Of a DNA stretch of 32,468 nucleotides, positions 1 to 7,580 are shown piece by piece. Source of the stretch: Verrucomicrobia bacterium UBA6775 (GTDB taxonomy: Bacteria > Verrucomicrobiota > Verrucomicrobiia > Limisphaerales > UBA1096). Where the stretch lies: the NCBI GenBank assembly GCA_002453165.1, contig DKGH01000061.1, forward strand, positions 1-32,468, in the 5' to 3' direction. The notes beneath the pieces are model-generated. The model made no database searches. It was not told where the DNA came from and worked only from the letters and a program-made list of their open reading frames with translations. Numbering within the stretch: position 1 is the first letter of the stretch; every line of letters starts with the position of its first letter. A program made the translations under genes and the position numbers.

Positions 1-2688
1 GGCACGTTCTGGGGGGTGAAGGCGCTCCGTGACGAAGGCCTGCTCATGGGGCAGGAACTGCTGCATCACGATTTATTGCACCTCCGGCAGGTTCCCGATT
101 ACGGCACAAATCTAGTCACCCACACCAACATAGTCATCATTGGTGCGGACGAGCGGGACATTCAGCGGTTCGGCTGGCCGCTTGAGGATGACATGGTATC
201 GAAAATTCTCGAGAAGATCGCCTCACACGAGCCAGCCGGGATTGCGTTGGACTTGTACCGGGACATGCCGGTGCCCAAGCGGGGCGACTTGGTGCATCAC
301 CTGAACAATACGCTCACGAATCACCCGAACATCATCGGGATTTCACAGATCGATCTTGAGGAACCGGATTTGACCATCAAGGCACCGTTGGTTCTGCGGG
401 ATCAACCGACGCGGGTTGGTGAAAACTCCTTCGCCAACGACGACGACCGGATGCTCCGGCGGGGGATGCTTTATTTTTACTCGGACGCGGGCATCCATCC
501 GTCGCTTGGCCTGTTAATGACCGCCAAGTATTTGGGCAAACATTGGGGGGAATTGATTGCCCTCGCGCCCGGGCCTATCCTGAAGCTGCCCATGTCGAGC
601 GCGGATCTGACGTTGACCAACGGCCAGCCGGTTTCGATCGCGGCCGTTTCCACGGCGACGCGAAACGGTGTAACCGAAACAGACGTTACCGGCGTGTTGA
701 AGATCACAGCATCCGACAATCCTCTGCAGTATGATGAAGAGGATAATGTGATCGCCTCGACCAATGTCGTTGAGATTTCGGATTCGGGCGGCATTGCCGA
801 TCCGAACGGAGATATTCAATCCCTTAAGGTAACCGCATCGGACGGTGCGTTGACGATCGACACCGTTGTTGCTGGTACGGCGATGCCCCCGGCTGATTGG
901 TTTCCGGAAAGGGCTGACACGGAGTACGAGTTTCGTTGGCTGTTCGATATCGACAATGACGCATCCACTGGATTGAAAGAGGATGGTGTGAATGACTTGG
1001 GGGCGGATATCGTGGCGGAGATCAAGTTCGACTCCGGGAAGGGGATCGAGGCCGGGCACGCCTACCGGCCGGCGTTGGCTGCCGGTGAAACGAACAGTGT
1101 TGTGATTCCTGAACTGTACTTTGGTTCGGTGCAGGAGGGGATGTCGAATCTCAAGATTGGCAAGGCGCTTTTCACCAGTTTCGACGGGAATCGCGGGCCA
1201 TACTCGGGGGCGGATGCCGGCGGGTTCACGTTCCGGATGGATTACCGCGGTGCCAAATCTGGACAATTCCCCCTGTACACGGTGCGCGCCCTGATGGGTG
1301 AGGAGAAAAAAGAGGGTGATGACTCTACGGACTCGCCTTGTTGTGCCAGCGGCGAATGCCGGTGTTCCGTCGAGAAGGTGGATCTCAAGGGTAAACTGGT
1401 TTTCTTCGGAGCCGTGGCGGACAGCTTGAAGGATTATTATCCCATGCCACACGACGATCGTGAACGATTGTTGATCACCCACGCCATGGCGACTGATCAG
1501 TTGCTACGATCCTATTTCAACGGGGACGAACAGACGAAATACTGGACTCGTTCGGGAGAGACCCGCTGGATTCTCCTCTGGAGTTTCATGGGTGTGCTGA
1601 TGGGTTTTATCGTGCGGGAGAACCCGGGCGTGCGCCTGTTGATCACCGCTCCGGTTTTGTTGTTCGGCCTGTTGGCCTACTCTTGGTGGCAGTTTTTCGA
1701 GAACCAACTTTGGTTGCCGGTCGTGCCGACGGTGTTGGCCATGATGGGCTCGGCGATTCTGATGGTCTTCTACCTGTTCCTCACCGAGGGCCGGCAAAAG
1801 AAGGCGATCAGCGGAATGTTCTCCACCATGGTCAGCCCCGAGGTGCTCAAGTACATCCAGGAGGAATCCGGTTCGCTTAAACTGGCCGGTGAACGCAAGG
1901 AGGCAACCATGTTTTTCTCGGACGTCGCCGGGTTCACGACGATCTCCGAAAAACTCAATGCCGAGCAGTTGGCCGCTGTGCTCAACGAGTATCTCACGCC
2001 GATGAGCGACATCATCATCAACTACGGCGGCTACATCGACAAATACGAGGGCGACGCCATCATGGCGGACTTTGGCGTGCCGATCTGGGGCGATGCTGAT
2101 CCGCACTCGCATGCGTGGAAATGCTGCTGGGCCGCAGTTGAGCAACAGGAAAAACTGGTTCCGCTGAGTGTCGAGTTGAAGGAAAAGTACGACGTAGAGA
2201 TCGGTGTTCGCATGGGCATCAACACCGGCTTCGTTTCGGCCGGCAACATGGGGTCTACCCAGAAAATGCAGTACACCGTAATGGGCGATGCCGTGAATCA
2301 GGCGGCGCGTTTCGAGCCTGCCTGTAAGATTTTCGGTGTGTTGATCATGATTGGCGAGAGCACTTACGAGATGGCCAGTGACAAGATCGAGGCGCGCAAA
2401 CTTGGCCTGCTCGTGGCCAAGGGCAAAAAGCAGGCGGTCGGCGTGTACGAGTTGCTCGCCAAGAAGGGCGAACTCGATGCCGAAAAGGCCAAACTGGTTC
2501 AGCAGTTCGAGAGCGCTTGGGAGATTTACTCCAGCGGACAGTTCGCCGAGGCCAAGTCCGCGTTCGAGGCGTGTCTCAAGATCATGGACGACGAGCCAAG
2601 CCGCATCTACGCGGCCCAATGCCAGCAGTTCATCGAGAATCCACCGCCGGAGGGATGGGCGGGCGAGTGGATCCAGTTGACCAAGTAA
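1..2688 (+). CDS. CHASE2-domain class III adenylate cyclase (5' partial)
   Basis: Membrane sensor cyclase that probably makes cAMP in response to an extracytoplasmic signal. The frame is open to the window edge, so the N-terminus (usually one membrane helix) is missing; a GTG at 16 is the first possible start and is used for numbering. CHASE2 sequence covers about residues 35-190 and resumes at 406-515. Between them lies an unusual beta-rich insert. Three membrane helices follow (about 518-536, 540-562, 565-592), then the cyclase domain. Visible catalytic residues are metal-binding D636 and D680, adenine-selecting K676 and D758, and N761/R765 of the NxxxR motif. A TPR-like tail follows (about 820-890). 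A cysteine cluster (C442, C443, C448, C450) sits in the extracytoplasmic part. The complete K/D pair favours ATP over GTP as substrate. Confidence 0.9.
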   Translation, partial: GTFWGVKALRDEGLLMGQELLHHDLLHLRQVPDYGTNLVTHTNIVIIGADERDIQRFGWPLEDDMVSKILEKIASHEPAGIALDLYRDMPVPKRGDLVHHLNNTLTNHPNIIGISQIDLEEPDLTIKAPLVLRDQPTRVGENSFANDDDRMLRRGMLYFYSDAGIHPSLGLLMTAKYLGKHWGELIALAPGPILKLPMSSADLTLTNGQPVSIAAVSTATRNGVTETDVTGVLKITASDNPLQYDEEDNVIASTNVVEISDSGGIADPNGDIQSLKVTASDGALTIDTVVAGTAMPPADWFPERADTEYEFRWLFDIDNDASTGLKEDGVNDLGADIVAEIKFDSGKGIEAGHAYRPALAAGETNSVVIPELYFGSVQEGMSNLKIGKALFTSFDGNRGPYSGADAGGFTFRMDYRGAKSGQFPLYTVRALMGEEKKEGDDSTDSPCCASGECRCSVEKVDLKGKLVFFGAVADSLKDYYPMPHDDRERLLITHAMATDQLLRSYFNGDEQTKYWTRSGETRWILLWSFMGVLMGFIVRENPGVRLLITAPVLLFGLLAYSWWQFFENQLWLPVVPTVLAMMGSAILMVFYLFLTEGRQKKAISGMFSTMVSPEVLKYIQEESGSLKLAGERKEATMFFSDVAGFTTISEKLNAEQLAAVLNEYLTPMSDIIINYGGYIDKYEGDAIMADFGVPIWGDADPHSHAWKCCWAAVEQQEKLVPLSVELKEKYDVEIGVRMGINTGFVSAGNMGSTQKMQYTVMGDAVNQAARFEPACKIFGVLIMIGESTYEMASDKIEARKLGLLVAKGKKQAVGVYELLAKKGELDAEKAKLVQQFESAWEIYSSGQFAEAKSAFEACLKIMDDEPSRIYAAQCQQFIENPPPEGWAGEWIQLTK

Positions 2689-2708
2689 ACGCACTCGCGC
2701 ATTGAATG

Positions 2709-2744
2709 AACGGGAAACGGACGGCAACATGCGGCCCGTTTTTT
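2709..2744 (+). terminator. Probable intrinsic terminator after the cyclase gene
   Basis: AACGGG (2709-2714) pairs with CCCGTT (2735-2740) across a 20-base loop, and the right arm runs into six T residues (2739-2744). It lies directly after the cyclase stop codon. The long loop makes it weaker than a classical terminator. The T-run abuts the ATG chosen for the next gene, so the next gene would need its promoter inside or upstream of the hairpin, or read-through. Confidence 0.45.
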
Positions 2745-4049
2745 ATGCGTATCCGGGAATATAGGATTCACTCCATCGCCATGGCCGATCCGCCGTTGCG
2801 CAGCAGCTATGGTCTGCACCAACCGTACGCCCTGCGCAACGTGATCGAGCTTGAGAGCGAGGACGGCATCATCGGCATCGCGGAGACCTACGGGGGCGAG
2901 CAACCGGCGGCGGCGCTTGAGGCAATTCGCCAACAGGTCTTGGGATCCTGCCCGTACCGGCTAACCGGCGACCTGTCGCTGATGGTCGAGGGGGGCACGA
3001 GTGGGCACGAGCGATCGCAAACCTACAATGTTCCCGGTGAAAACCCGCTCGACGCCGATGCGCGCACCTACTCCGCGATCGAAACGGCCTGCCTTGACCT
3101 GATCGGCAAGTCGGTTGGAAAATCGGTTTGCGACCTGATCGGCGGTCGTGTCCGGGAGAGGGTGCCGTTCTCGGCCTACCCATTTTACAAACACGCAGGC
3201 GGCGGTGGCGAAGGGGAGGATGCCCGCGAGGACGAGTACGGCGAGTCCCTGTCGCCGGAGGCTCTCGTTGGCCAAGTGCAGCAAATGCGGGAGCAGTACG
3301 GCTTTGGATCGATCAAGTTCAAGGGCGGGGTACTGGAGCCCGGGGTCGAGGTGGAGACTATTCGCCAGCTACGCCAAGCGCTTGGCCAAGCGGTGCCGCT
3401 TCGCATCGACCCTAATTGCGCCTGGTCGGTCGACACCTCGGTGAAGGTCGGGCAGGACTTGGCTGAGGAACTTTCCAAGGGCGGCTATCTCGAGGATCCC
3501 TGCGTGGGGCTGGACGGCATGGCAGAGGTGCGGCGCCGGCTTTTGGCGGATGGCATCGACACGCCGCTGGCCAGCAACGTGGCAGTGACTTCGTTCGGCG
3601 ATATTCCCGAGGCCGTTCGGCAGGACGCAGTACAGGTTGTCCTGTGCGACCACCACTACTGGGGCGGCATGAGGCAGGTGCAGCAGTTGGCCCGGGTTTG
3701 CCGGACGTTTGGTATTGGCCTGTCGATGCACTCGAACAGTCACCTCGGCGTCTCGCTCATGGCGATGGCACATGTTGCGTCCGCCACATCGCATCTGACC
3801 TACGCCTGCGACACCCATTACCCATGGCAGTCTGCCATCGATGAGATTGCCGAGGGCGGCCGCATCCCGATTGTCGAAGGCTGTGTGGCGATTCCCGACA
3901 AACCCGGCCTCGGCGTCACACTCGATTACGACCAACTCGAACGCGGCAAGGAACGGTTCCTGACCTGTCCCTACCGCAAGCGCGATGACGAGGCGGAGAT
4001 GCGCAAGCACGTCGACTCGGAATGGACCCGAAAGCTGCCCCGCTGGTAA
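2745..4049 (+). CDS. gudD: D-glucarate dehydratase-like enolase superfamily enzyme
   Basis: Predicted to dehydrate D-glucarate (or a related aldarate) to 5-dehydro-4-deoxy-D-glucarate. The 434-residue protein has the glucarate dehydratase layout: N-terminal capping domain with DPPL (15-18) and G-E-T-Y-G-G around 46-51, then the barrel. Visible catalytic features are the KxK pair K191/K193, metal ligands D222, E250 and N278, and the D302/H329 dyad in the D-H-H-Y-W-G-G and H-S-N-S-H segments. E. coli GudD has 446 residues. ATG 2745 was chosen because it places M-R-I-x-E immediately before the conserved start of the fold; an in-frame ATG at 2706 overlaps the upstream terminator. The next gene encodes the following pathway enzyme 11 bases downstream, which supports glucarate as substrate. 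One GCTTGGCCAAGC copy encodes A-L-G-Q-A at residues 212-216. Confidence 0.85.
   Translation: MRIREYRIHSIAMADPPLRSSYGLHQPYALRNVIELESEDGIIGIAETYGGEQPAAALEAIRQQVLGSCPYRLTGDLSLMVEGGTSGHERSQTYNVPGENPLDADARTYSAIETACLDLIGKSVGKSVCDLIGGRVRERVPFSAYPFYKHAGGGGEGEDAREDEYGESLSPEALVGQVQQMREQYGFGSIKFKGGVLEPGVEVETIRQLRQALGQAVPLRIDPNCAWSVDTSVKVGQDLAEELSKGGYLEDPCVGLDGMAEVRRRLLADGIDTPLASNVAVTSFGDIPEAVRQDAVQVVLCDHHYWGGMRQVQQLARVCRTFGIGLSMHSNSHLGVSLMAMAHVASATSHLTYACDTHYPWQSAIDEIAEGGRIPIVEGCVAIPDKPGLGVTLDYDQLERGKERFLTCPYRKRDDEAEMRKHVDSEWTRKLPRW
3379..3392. repeat. Iterated palindrome CGCTTGGCCAAGCG, in gudD
   Basis: Exact 14-bp copy encoding A-L-G-Q-A between two structural elements of the barrel. Family sequences commonly read A-L-G-P-D at this point, so the palindrome replaces rather than adds residues. 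Confidence 0.85.
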
Positions 4050-4060
4050 CGAATTTAAAA

Positions 4061-4975
4061 ATGAATCCACAGGAACTTTGCTCAAGATTTAACGGCGTAA
4101 TCGGTTTTCCGGTGACGCCGTTTAACGACGATCATTCGCTCGACCTTGACGGGCACCGGGAAAATGTCCGGTACATGCTCGAGCAGCCGATGTGCGCGCT
4201 CGTTGCGGCGGGCGGAACGGGTGAATTGTATTCGCTCGACCCAGACGAAGTGAGGCAGGTGGTCGAGTCGACAATCGAGGTGACAGCCGGCCGTGTGCCG
4301 GTGATCGCCGGGGTGGGCTTCGCCGGCGGCTTGGCCAAGCGCTTGGCCAGGCAGGCAGCCGACTCCGGGGCTGACGGTGTGTTGGCCTTTCCTCCCTACT
4401 ACCCAAACGCCGAGATGGATGGGCTGGTTGATTACTACTCCGAAATCGCCGACGCGAGTGGCCTAGGGGTGTTGGTGTACAGTCGTGATTGGGCGCACTA
4501 CACGCCCGCACAGGCCGAGCGACTGGCCGAGATTCCGAATGTTGTCGCCTGGAAGGACGGCTCGGCCGACATTCGCCGTTATCAAATGATTCGCGAACGG
4601 CTGGGCGACAAGCTGCACTGGGTCGGGGGCGCGGGGGACGACATGGTGCCCGGCTATTACGGCATTGGTGTGCGCGCCTACACATCAAGCATTTCGGCGG
4701 TGGCGCCGAAGCTATCGATCAAGTTGCACGAACTCGGCGTGGCTCAGACGACGTATCAACTGAATCAACTCGTCACCGAGCACGTGGTGCCACTGTACGC
4801 GCTGCGAACCAAGCGCAAGGGATACGAGGTTTCGGCGATGAAGACCATGCTCAACATGCTTGGCCTGCGCGGCGGTGTGGTGCGGCCGCCGTTGGTGGAG
4901 GTCACCGAGGCAGAGCAGGAAGATCTTAAAGAAATACTCGAGGGTTGGCGGCGGGCCGGTTTTCTTGACAGGTAA
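4061..4975 (+). CDS. kdgD: 5-dehydro-4-deoxyglucarate dehydratase (DHDPS/NAL superfamily)
   Basis: Predicted to dehydrate and decarboxylate 5-dehydro-4-deoxy-D-glucarate to 2,5-dioxopentanoate, the step after glucarate dehydratase. The 304-residue TIM-barrel protein shows the G-G-T-G-E motif (51-55), the conserved Tyr in V-Y-S-R-D (Y140) and the Schiff-base lysine in W-K-D-G (K165). The R-x-K-G-Y-E-V-S and R-P-P-L segments near the C-terminus are typical of KDG dehydratases and distinguish it from DapA. ATG 4061 lies 11 bases after the gudD stop; an in-frame ATG at 4022 would overlap gudD and add residues unlike the family. An aldehyde dehydrogenase to finish the route to 2-oxoglutarate is not in the window. 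A doubled palindrome encodes L-A-K-R-L-A-R where homologues have ordinary helix residues. Confidence 0.88.
   Translation: MNPQELCSRFNGVIGFPVTPFNDDHSLDLDGHRENVRYMLEQPMCALVAAGGTGELYSLDPDEVRQVVESTIEVTAGRVPVIAGVGFAGGLAKRLARQAADSGADGVLAFPPYYPNAEMDGLVDYYSEIADASGLGVLVYSRDWAHYTPAQAERLAEIPNVVAWKDGSADIRRYQMIRERLGDKLHWVGGAGDDMVPGYYGIGVRAYTSSISAVAPKLSIKLHELGVAQTTYQLNQLVTEHVVPLYALRTKRKGYEVSAMKTMLNMLGLRGGVVRPPLVEVTEAEQEDLKEILEGWRRAGFLDR
4329..4350. repeat. Tandem iterated palindrome, in kdgD
   Basis: Exact GCTTGGCCAAGC (4329-4340) immediately followed by a second, partial unit GCTTGGCCAG (4341-4350); period 12 bp, encoding L-A-K-R-L-A-R in a helix before A-D-S-G-A-D-G-V. Confidence 0.85.
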
Positions 4976-4986
4976 TCTTTTGGCCG

Positions 4987-5907
4987 ATGACCGCTGCGAT
5001 CCTTGCGACCATCTTGTTTGCGCTGTCGGCGGTATCGGGGAAGCGTCTCTCACATCACCTCACGGCGGTCGAGGCGAACGTCACCCGTTTTTTTATCGCG
5101 GCGGTGTTTCTCGGTATCTATTCGCACGCGTTCGGAGCGGGGCTTGGTGGGGGAGCGCTGGGGATGTTTTTCATCAGCGGCATCGTCGGCTTTGGCCTTG
5201 GCGATTATGGCCTGTTTCAGGCCTACCGTATAATCGGTTCCCGCTTGGCCATGGTGATGACTCAATGTTTGGCCGCGCCCTTCGCAGCGACAGTGGAGTG
5301 GCTCTGGTTAGGGGAAGCGCTCACCGCAGGTCAGGTGTTGGCCGGGATCGGTATTCTAATTGGCGTTGGCCTGGCATTGGCACCGGGTGACACCGGCCAG
5401 ATCGACAAGGCACGCTGGAAGGTTGGCATTTTCTGGGGGCTGATCTCCGCGATCGGACAGGGCGGCGGTGCGGTGCTCAGCCGAAAGGCCGGCTCATTGG
5501 TCGCCGAGGGTGTGATGGTGGATGGGCTTTCCGCTGCATACCAACGTGTCCTTGGCGGGTTGGCTGTCATGCTGCTGGTCTTTGCATTGCAACGAATGGT
5601 TTCCGCCAAACGTACCGGTGTAAACCTTCGCGCCGGGGTGGTTCCGGCAAAAGTAAAATGGATCATCCTACTCCTGTTGGCCAATGCGTTATGCGGCCCC
5701 ACGCTGGGGGTGGGCGCCTATCAATGGGCGTTGAATGTGGACAATCTGCCATCAGGGATCGTCCTGTCCGTGGTTGCTTTGGCGCCGCTGGTCATCATCC
5801 CGTTTTCGATGAAGTTTGAGGGTGAACGCCCCACCGTCCGTTCATTGATTGGTTCGGTCGTCGCGGTGGCCGGCGTCATTTTGATGACCAATCTGGTGGA
5901 AAAATGA
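4987..5907 (+). CDS. EamA/DMT-family permease
   Basis: Inner-membrane protein of 306 residues with about ten hydrophobic helices arranged as two EamA repeats (about 1-132 and 147-303), joined by a short polar linker. The first repeat has the usual small-residue-rich helices with G-L-G-D-Y-G and an E-x-L-x-x-G-E-A-L segment; the second ends in a glycine/valine-rich helix. The family exports or imports diverse metabolites, so the substrate cannot be read from sequence. It follows kdgD by 11 bases and overlaps the next gene by four bases (ATGA), so co-transcription with the glucarate genes is likely. A role in aldarate or sugar-acid transport is only a contextual guess. Confidence 0.85.
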   Translation: MTAAILATILFALSAVSGKRLSHHLTAVEANVTRFFIAAVFLGIYSHAFGAGLGGGALGMFFISGIVGFGLGDYGLFQAYRIIGSRLAMVMTQCLAAPFAATVEWLWLGEALTAGQVLAGIGILIGVGLALAPGDTGQIDKARWKVGIFWGLISAIGQGGGAVLSRKAGSLVAEGVMVDGLSAAYQRVLGGLAVMLLVFALQRMVSAKRTGVNLRAGVVPAKVKWIILLLLANALCGPTLGVGAYQWALNVDNLPSGIVLSVVALAPLVIIPFSMKFEGERPTVRSLIGSVVAVAGVILMTNLVEK

Positions 5908-6827
5908 GTGGCACCGAGGCTCCTCGTATTTTGGTCATTCGCGGCGGAGCGATCGGCGATTTCGTCCTGACTTTACCTGTGCTGGCCGCGCTTCGTGATC
6001 GGTTCCCAAAAACCCAACTGGAGATCCTCGGCTATCCTCGGATTGCAGCGATGGCGGTGGATGCCGGCTTGGTTCGTGCCGTTCACGCGTTGGAATCGCC
6101 GGGGCTCGCAATGTTCTTTACTCCGAACGGTGCGTTCGATTTGGAGTGGCGCGAGTTCTTTGCCCGATACGCCATCGTCGTTTCTTATCTTTACGATCCC
6201 GATGACATCTTTGAAGAAAACGTCAAATCGTGCGGGGTCGGCCAGTTCATCGCGGCCAGGCATCGGCCCGATGAAACCAAGCCGATTCACGCCAGCGAGG
6301 TGTTTTTGAAACCGCTGGAGCAGTTGACCATTTTCGATGGTGACCCTGTTGCCCGACTTGCGATTAATTCGGGTGAGGCAAGCGGGAACTACCTCGCCCT
6401 GCATCCCGGCAGCGGGAGCGCCAGCAAAAACTGGCCGGAGGAGAAGTGGCGAGAGTTGCTCGAGTACCTGCTCGCGAAAACGAAACTTCAACTGCTGCTG
6501 ATCGGCGGCGAGGCGGAGGGTGAGAAACTGCAACGTCTGGCCTGCGGATTGCCGGAGGCACGCTTGGAGCTAGCCGAGCACCTGCCGTTGAACCGCTTGG
6601 CCAAGCGCTTGGCCAAGTGCTGCGGTTTCGTCGGGCACGACTCCGGGGTGACGCATATTGCCTCGGCGCTTGGCCTGCCGACATTGGTGCTCTGGGGGCC
6701 AAGTCGGGAGGCAATCTGGCGCCCGCTCGGCGAGAACGTCCGAGTGTTAAACCAGCACCATGCCCTTGCCGAACTCTCGCTCGAATCGGTAGTGCAAGGC
6801 ATCGACACCCTCGTGTTGCGAAGGTGA
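5904..6827 (+). CDS. Heptosyltransferase-like glycosyltransferase (GT9)
   Basis: GT-B fold enzyme of 307 residues expected to transfer a heptose or related sugar from an ADP-sugar, most often onto lipopolysaccharide core. The N-terminal domain has the G-A-I-G-D motif (15-19). The C-terminal domain has H-P-G-S-G-S (167-172) followed by K175-N-W, and the nucleotide-sugar segment G-H-D-S-G-V-T-H-I-A (244-253). Its ATG overlaps the permease stop. A doubled palindrome encodes L-A-K-R-L-A-K at 232-238, just before the G-H-D-S-G motif, in place of an ordinary amphipathic helix. The acceptor cannot be inferred. Its position after aldarate genes is odd and may simply reflect a compact genome. Confidence 0.85.
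   Translation: MSGTEAPRILVIRGGAIGDFVLTLPVLAALRDRFPKTQLEILGYPRIAAMAVDAGLVRAVHALESPGLAMFFTPNGAFDLEWREFFARYAIVVSYLYDPDDIFEENVKSCGVGQFIAARHRPDETKPIHASEVFLKPLEQLTIFDGDPVARLAINSGEASGNYLALHPGSGSASKNWPEEKWRELLEYLLAKTKLQLLLIGGEAEGEKLQRLACGLPEARLELAEHLPLNRLAKRLAKCCGFVGHDSGVTHIASALGLPTLVLWGPSREAIWRPLGENVRVLNQHHALAELSLESVVQGIDTLVLRR
6594..6617. repeat. Tandem iterated palindrome, in GT9 gene
   Basis: Exact CGCTTGGCCAAGCG (6594-6607) overlapping a second unit CGCTTGGCCAAG (6606-6617); period 12 bp, encoding R-L-A-K-R-L-A-K before the G-H-D-S-G motif. Confidence 0.85.
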
Positions 6828-6839
6828 AAACATCCGCCG

Positions 6840-6871
6840 ACTCTGCATAATTGAAAACTCCCTCGCAGAGT
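6840..6871. terminator. Inverted repeat between convergent genes, possible terminator
   Basis: A perfect 7-bp inverted repeat, ACTCTGC (6840-6846) and GCAGAGT (6865-6871), separated by 18 bases, lies between the convergent ends of the GT9 gene and the PIN toxin gene. There is no T-run on either side, so it would be a weak bidirectional terminator at best. Confidence 0.3.
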
Positions 6872-7269
6872 TAGTGGATTGATTGAGCGAGGTGGCTGCC
6901 GCCGAAATTTTGATCAAACGTGTAGGTCTTTTCGCAGCCCGCTTTTTTGTTCGAGCACCCGATCACGTAGTCGGCAAAATCGGCAGATCCTTTCCGGTAG
7001 GCATCCAGTGACAGGCGGGCAACCTCCTCGTTTTCAACTTCAAGCTCCGTCGTGGCAAACAGTTGACCAAGCACAGCCGTAACACTTTTTTTGGGGAAAC
7101 GATATGCGCCCAACAATACCCAAACCAATTCACACAAAACCACCAGCGAAATCTGTCCGGGCGATTGCTTTGTGCATTTTTCTTCAATCAACCGGGCCGC
7201 CTGTTCAGACTGAACAGGATCATCCTGCACCAGGTACCGAACCAACACGTTGGTATCCAGCCCGATCAC
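6871..7269 (-). CDS. vapC: PIN-domain ribonuclease toxin (VapC type)
   Basis: Toxin of a type II toxin-antitoxin pair, expected to be a Mg-dependent RNase. The 132-residue protein has the PIN acidic constellation: D5 in G-L-D-T-N, E47 in C-E-L-V-W, D97/D100 in the A-D-F-A-D-Y segment, and D119 in T-F-D-Q-N-F. Length and motif spacing are normal, so it is probably active. Its start overlaps the antitoxin stop by four bases, the standard translational coupling. The RNA target cannot be predicted from sequence. Confidence 0.88.
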   Translation of the reverse strand: MIGLDTNVLVRYLVQDDPVQSEQAARLIEEKCTKQSPGQISLVVLCELVWVLLGAYRFPKKSVTAVLGQLFATTELEVENEEVARLSLDAYRKGSADFADYVIGCSNKKAGCEKTYTFDQNFGGSHLAQSIH

Positions 7270-7502
7270 AGGGTCGATCCGCGTTTTTGAATCGCCCGTT
7301 TCATTTCGTCCAAACTGACAGGCGACTCAGGTGCTGGCAGAAGTCCTTTCAACAGGTGAATTGGCGAATGTTTCGGTGTCATCCGTACTTCGCCCTCTTT
7401 GCCCAGTTCGAAGGAAAGTTTATCTCCGGTAGAGAGATTCAACGCTTCCCTGAGTGCTTTTGGCAATGTGACCTGCCCTTTGCTGGTGATGGTCGCTTCC
7501 AT
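7266..7502 (-). CDS. vapB: AbrB/MazE-like antitoxin (VapB type)
   Basis: A 78-residue antitoxin with an N-terminal swapped-hairpin AbrB DNA-binding domain: T-I-T-S-K-G-Q-V-T-L-P-K (residues 4-15), then the L-x-x-G-D-K-L-x-F segment. The C-terminal part (about 45-78) is polar and proline-rich, as expected for the toxin-neutralising tail. It is the first gene of the pair; AAGGA lies just upstream of its ATG on the minus strand as a plausible ribosome binding site. Autoregulation is likely because an 11-bp direct repeat overlaps and precedes the start codon. Confidence 0.88.
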   Translation of the reverse strand: MEATITSKGQVTLPKALREALNLSTGDKLSFELGKEGEVRMTPKHSPIHLLKGLLPAPESPVSLDEMKRAIQKRGSTL

Positions 7503-7533
7503 TTCCTTACTTATAATTCATTTCCTTACAAGG
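7500..7533 (-). promoter_or_regulatory. Candidate VapB operator (direct repeats)
   Basis: The 11-bp sequence CATTTCCTTAC occurs at 7500-7510 and again at 7519-7529, with an 8-bp AT-rich spacer. The first copy includes the antitoxin start codon. CCTTACAAGG (7524-7533) adds a short palindrome. Spacing and position suit binding by two AbrB-type dimers and translational or transcriptional autoregulation. The repeats are seen directly; binding is inferred. Confidence 0.5.
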
Positions 7534-7580
7534 AGTTAAGGTAAAATTGTTCACCCGCTTAGTCAAGGGATTAGTGCCTT

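Noticed and set aside
1504..2730. Long minus-strand open frame opposite the cyclase domain
   Set aside because: The plus-strand frame has intact class III cyclase motifs; the antisense frame has only Arg/His/Leu-rich low-information sequence typical of a shadow.
5241..5255. CCGCTTGGCCATGG in the permease gene as another copy of the motif
   Set aside because: Only the left arm and centre match; the right arm is lost. It could be chance or a decayed copy, so it was not counted.
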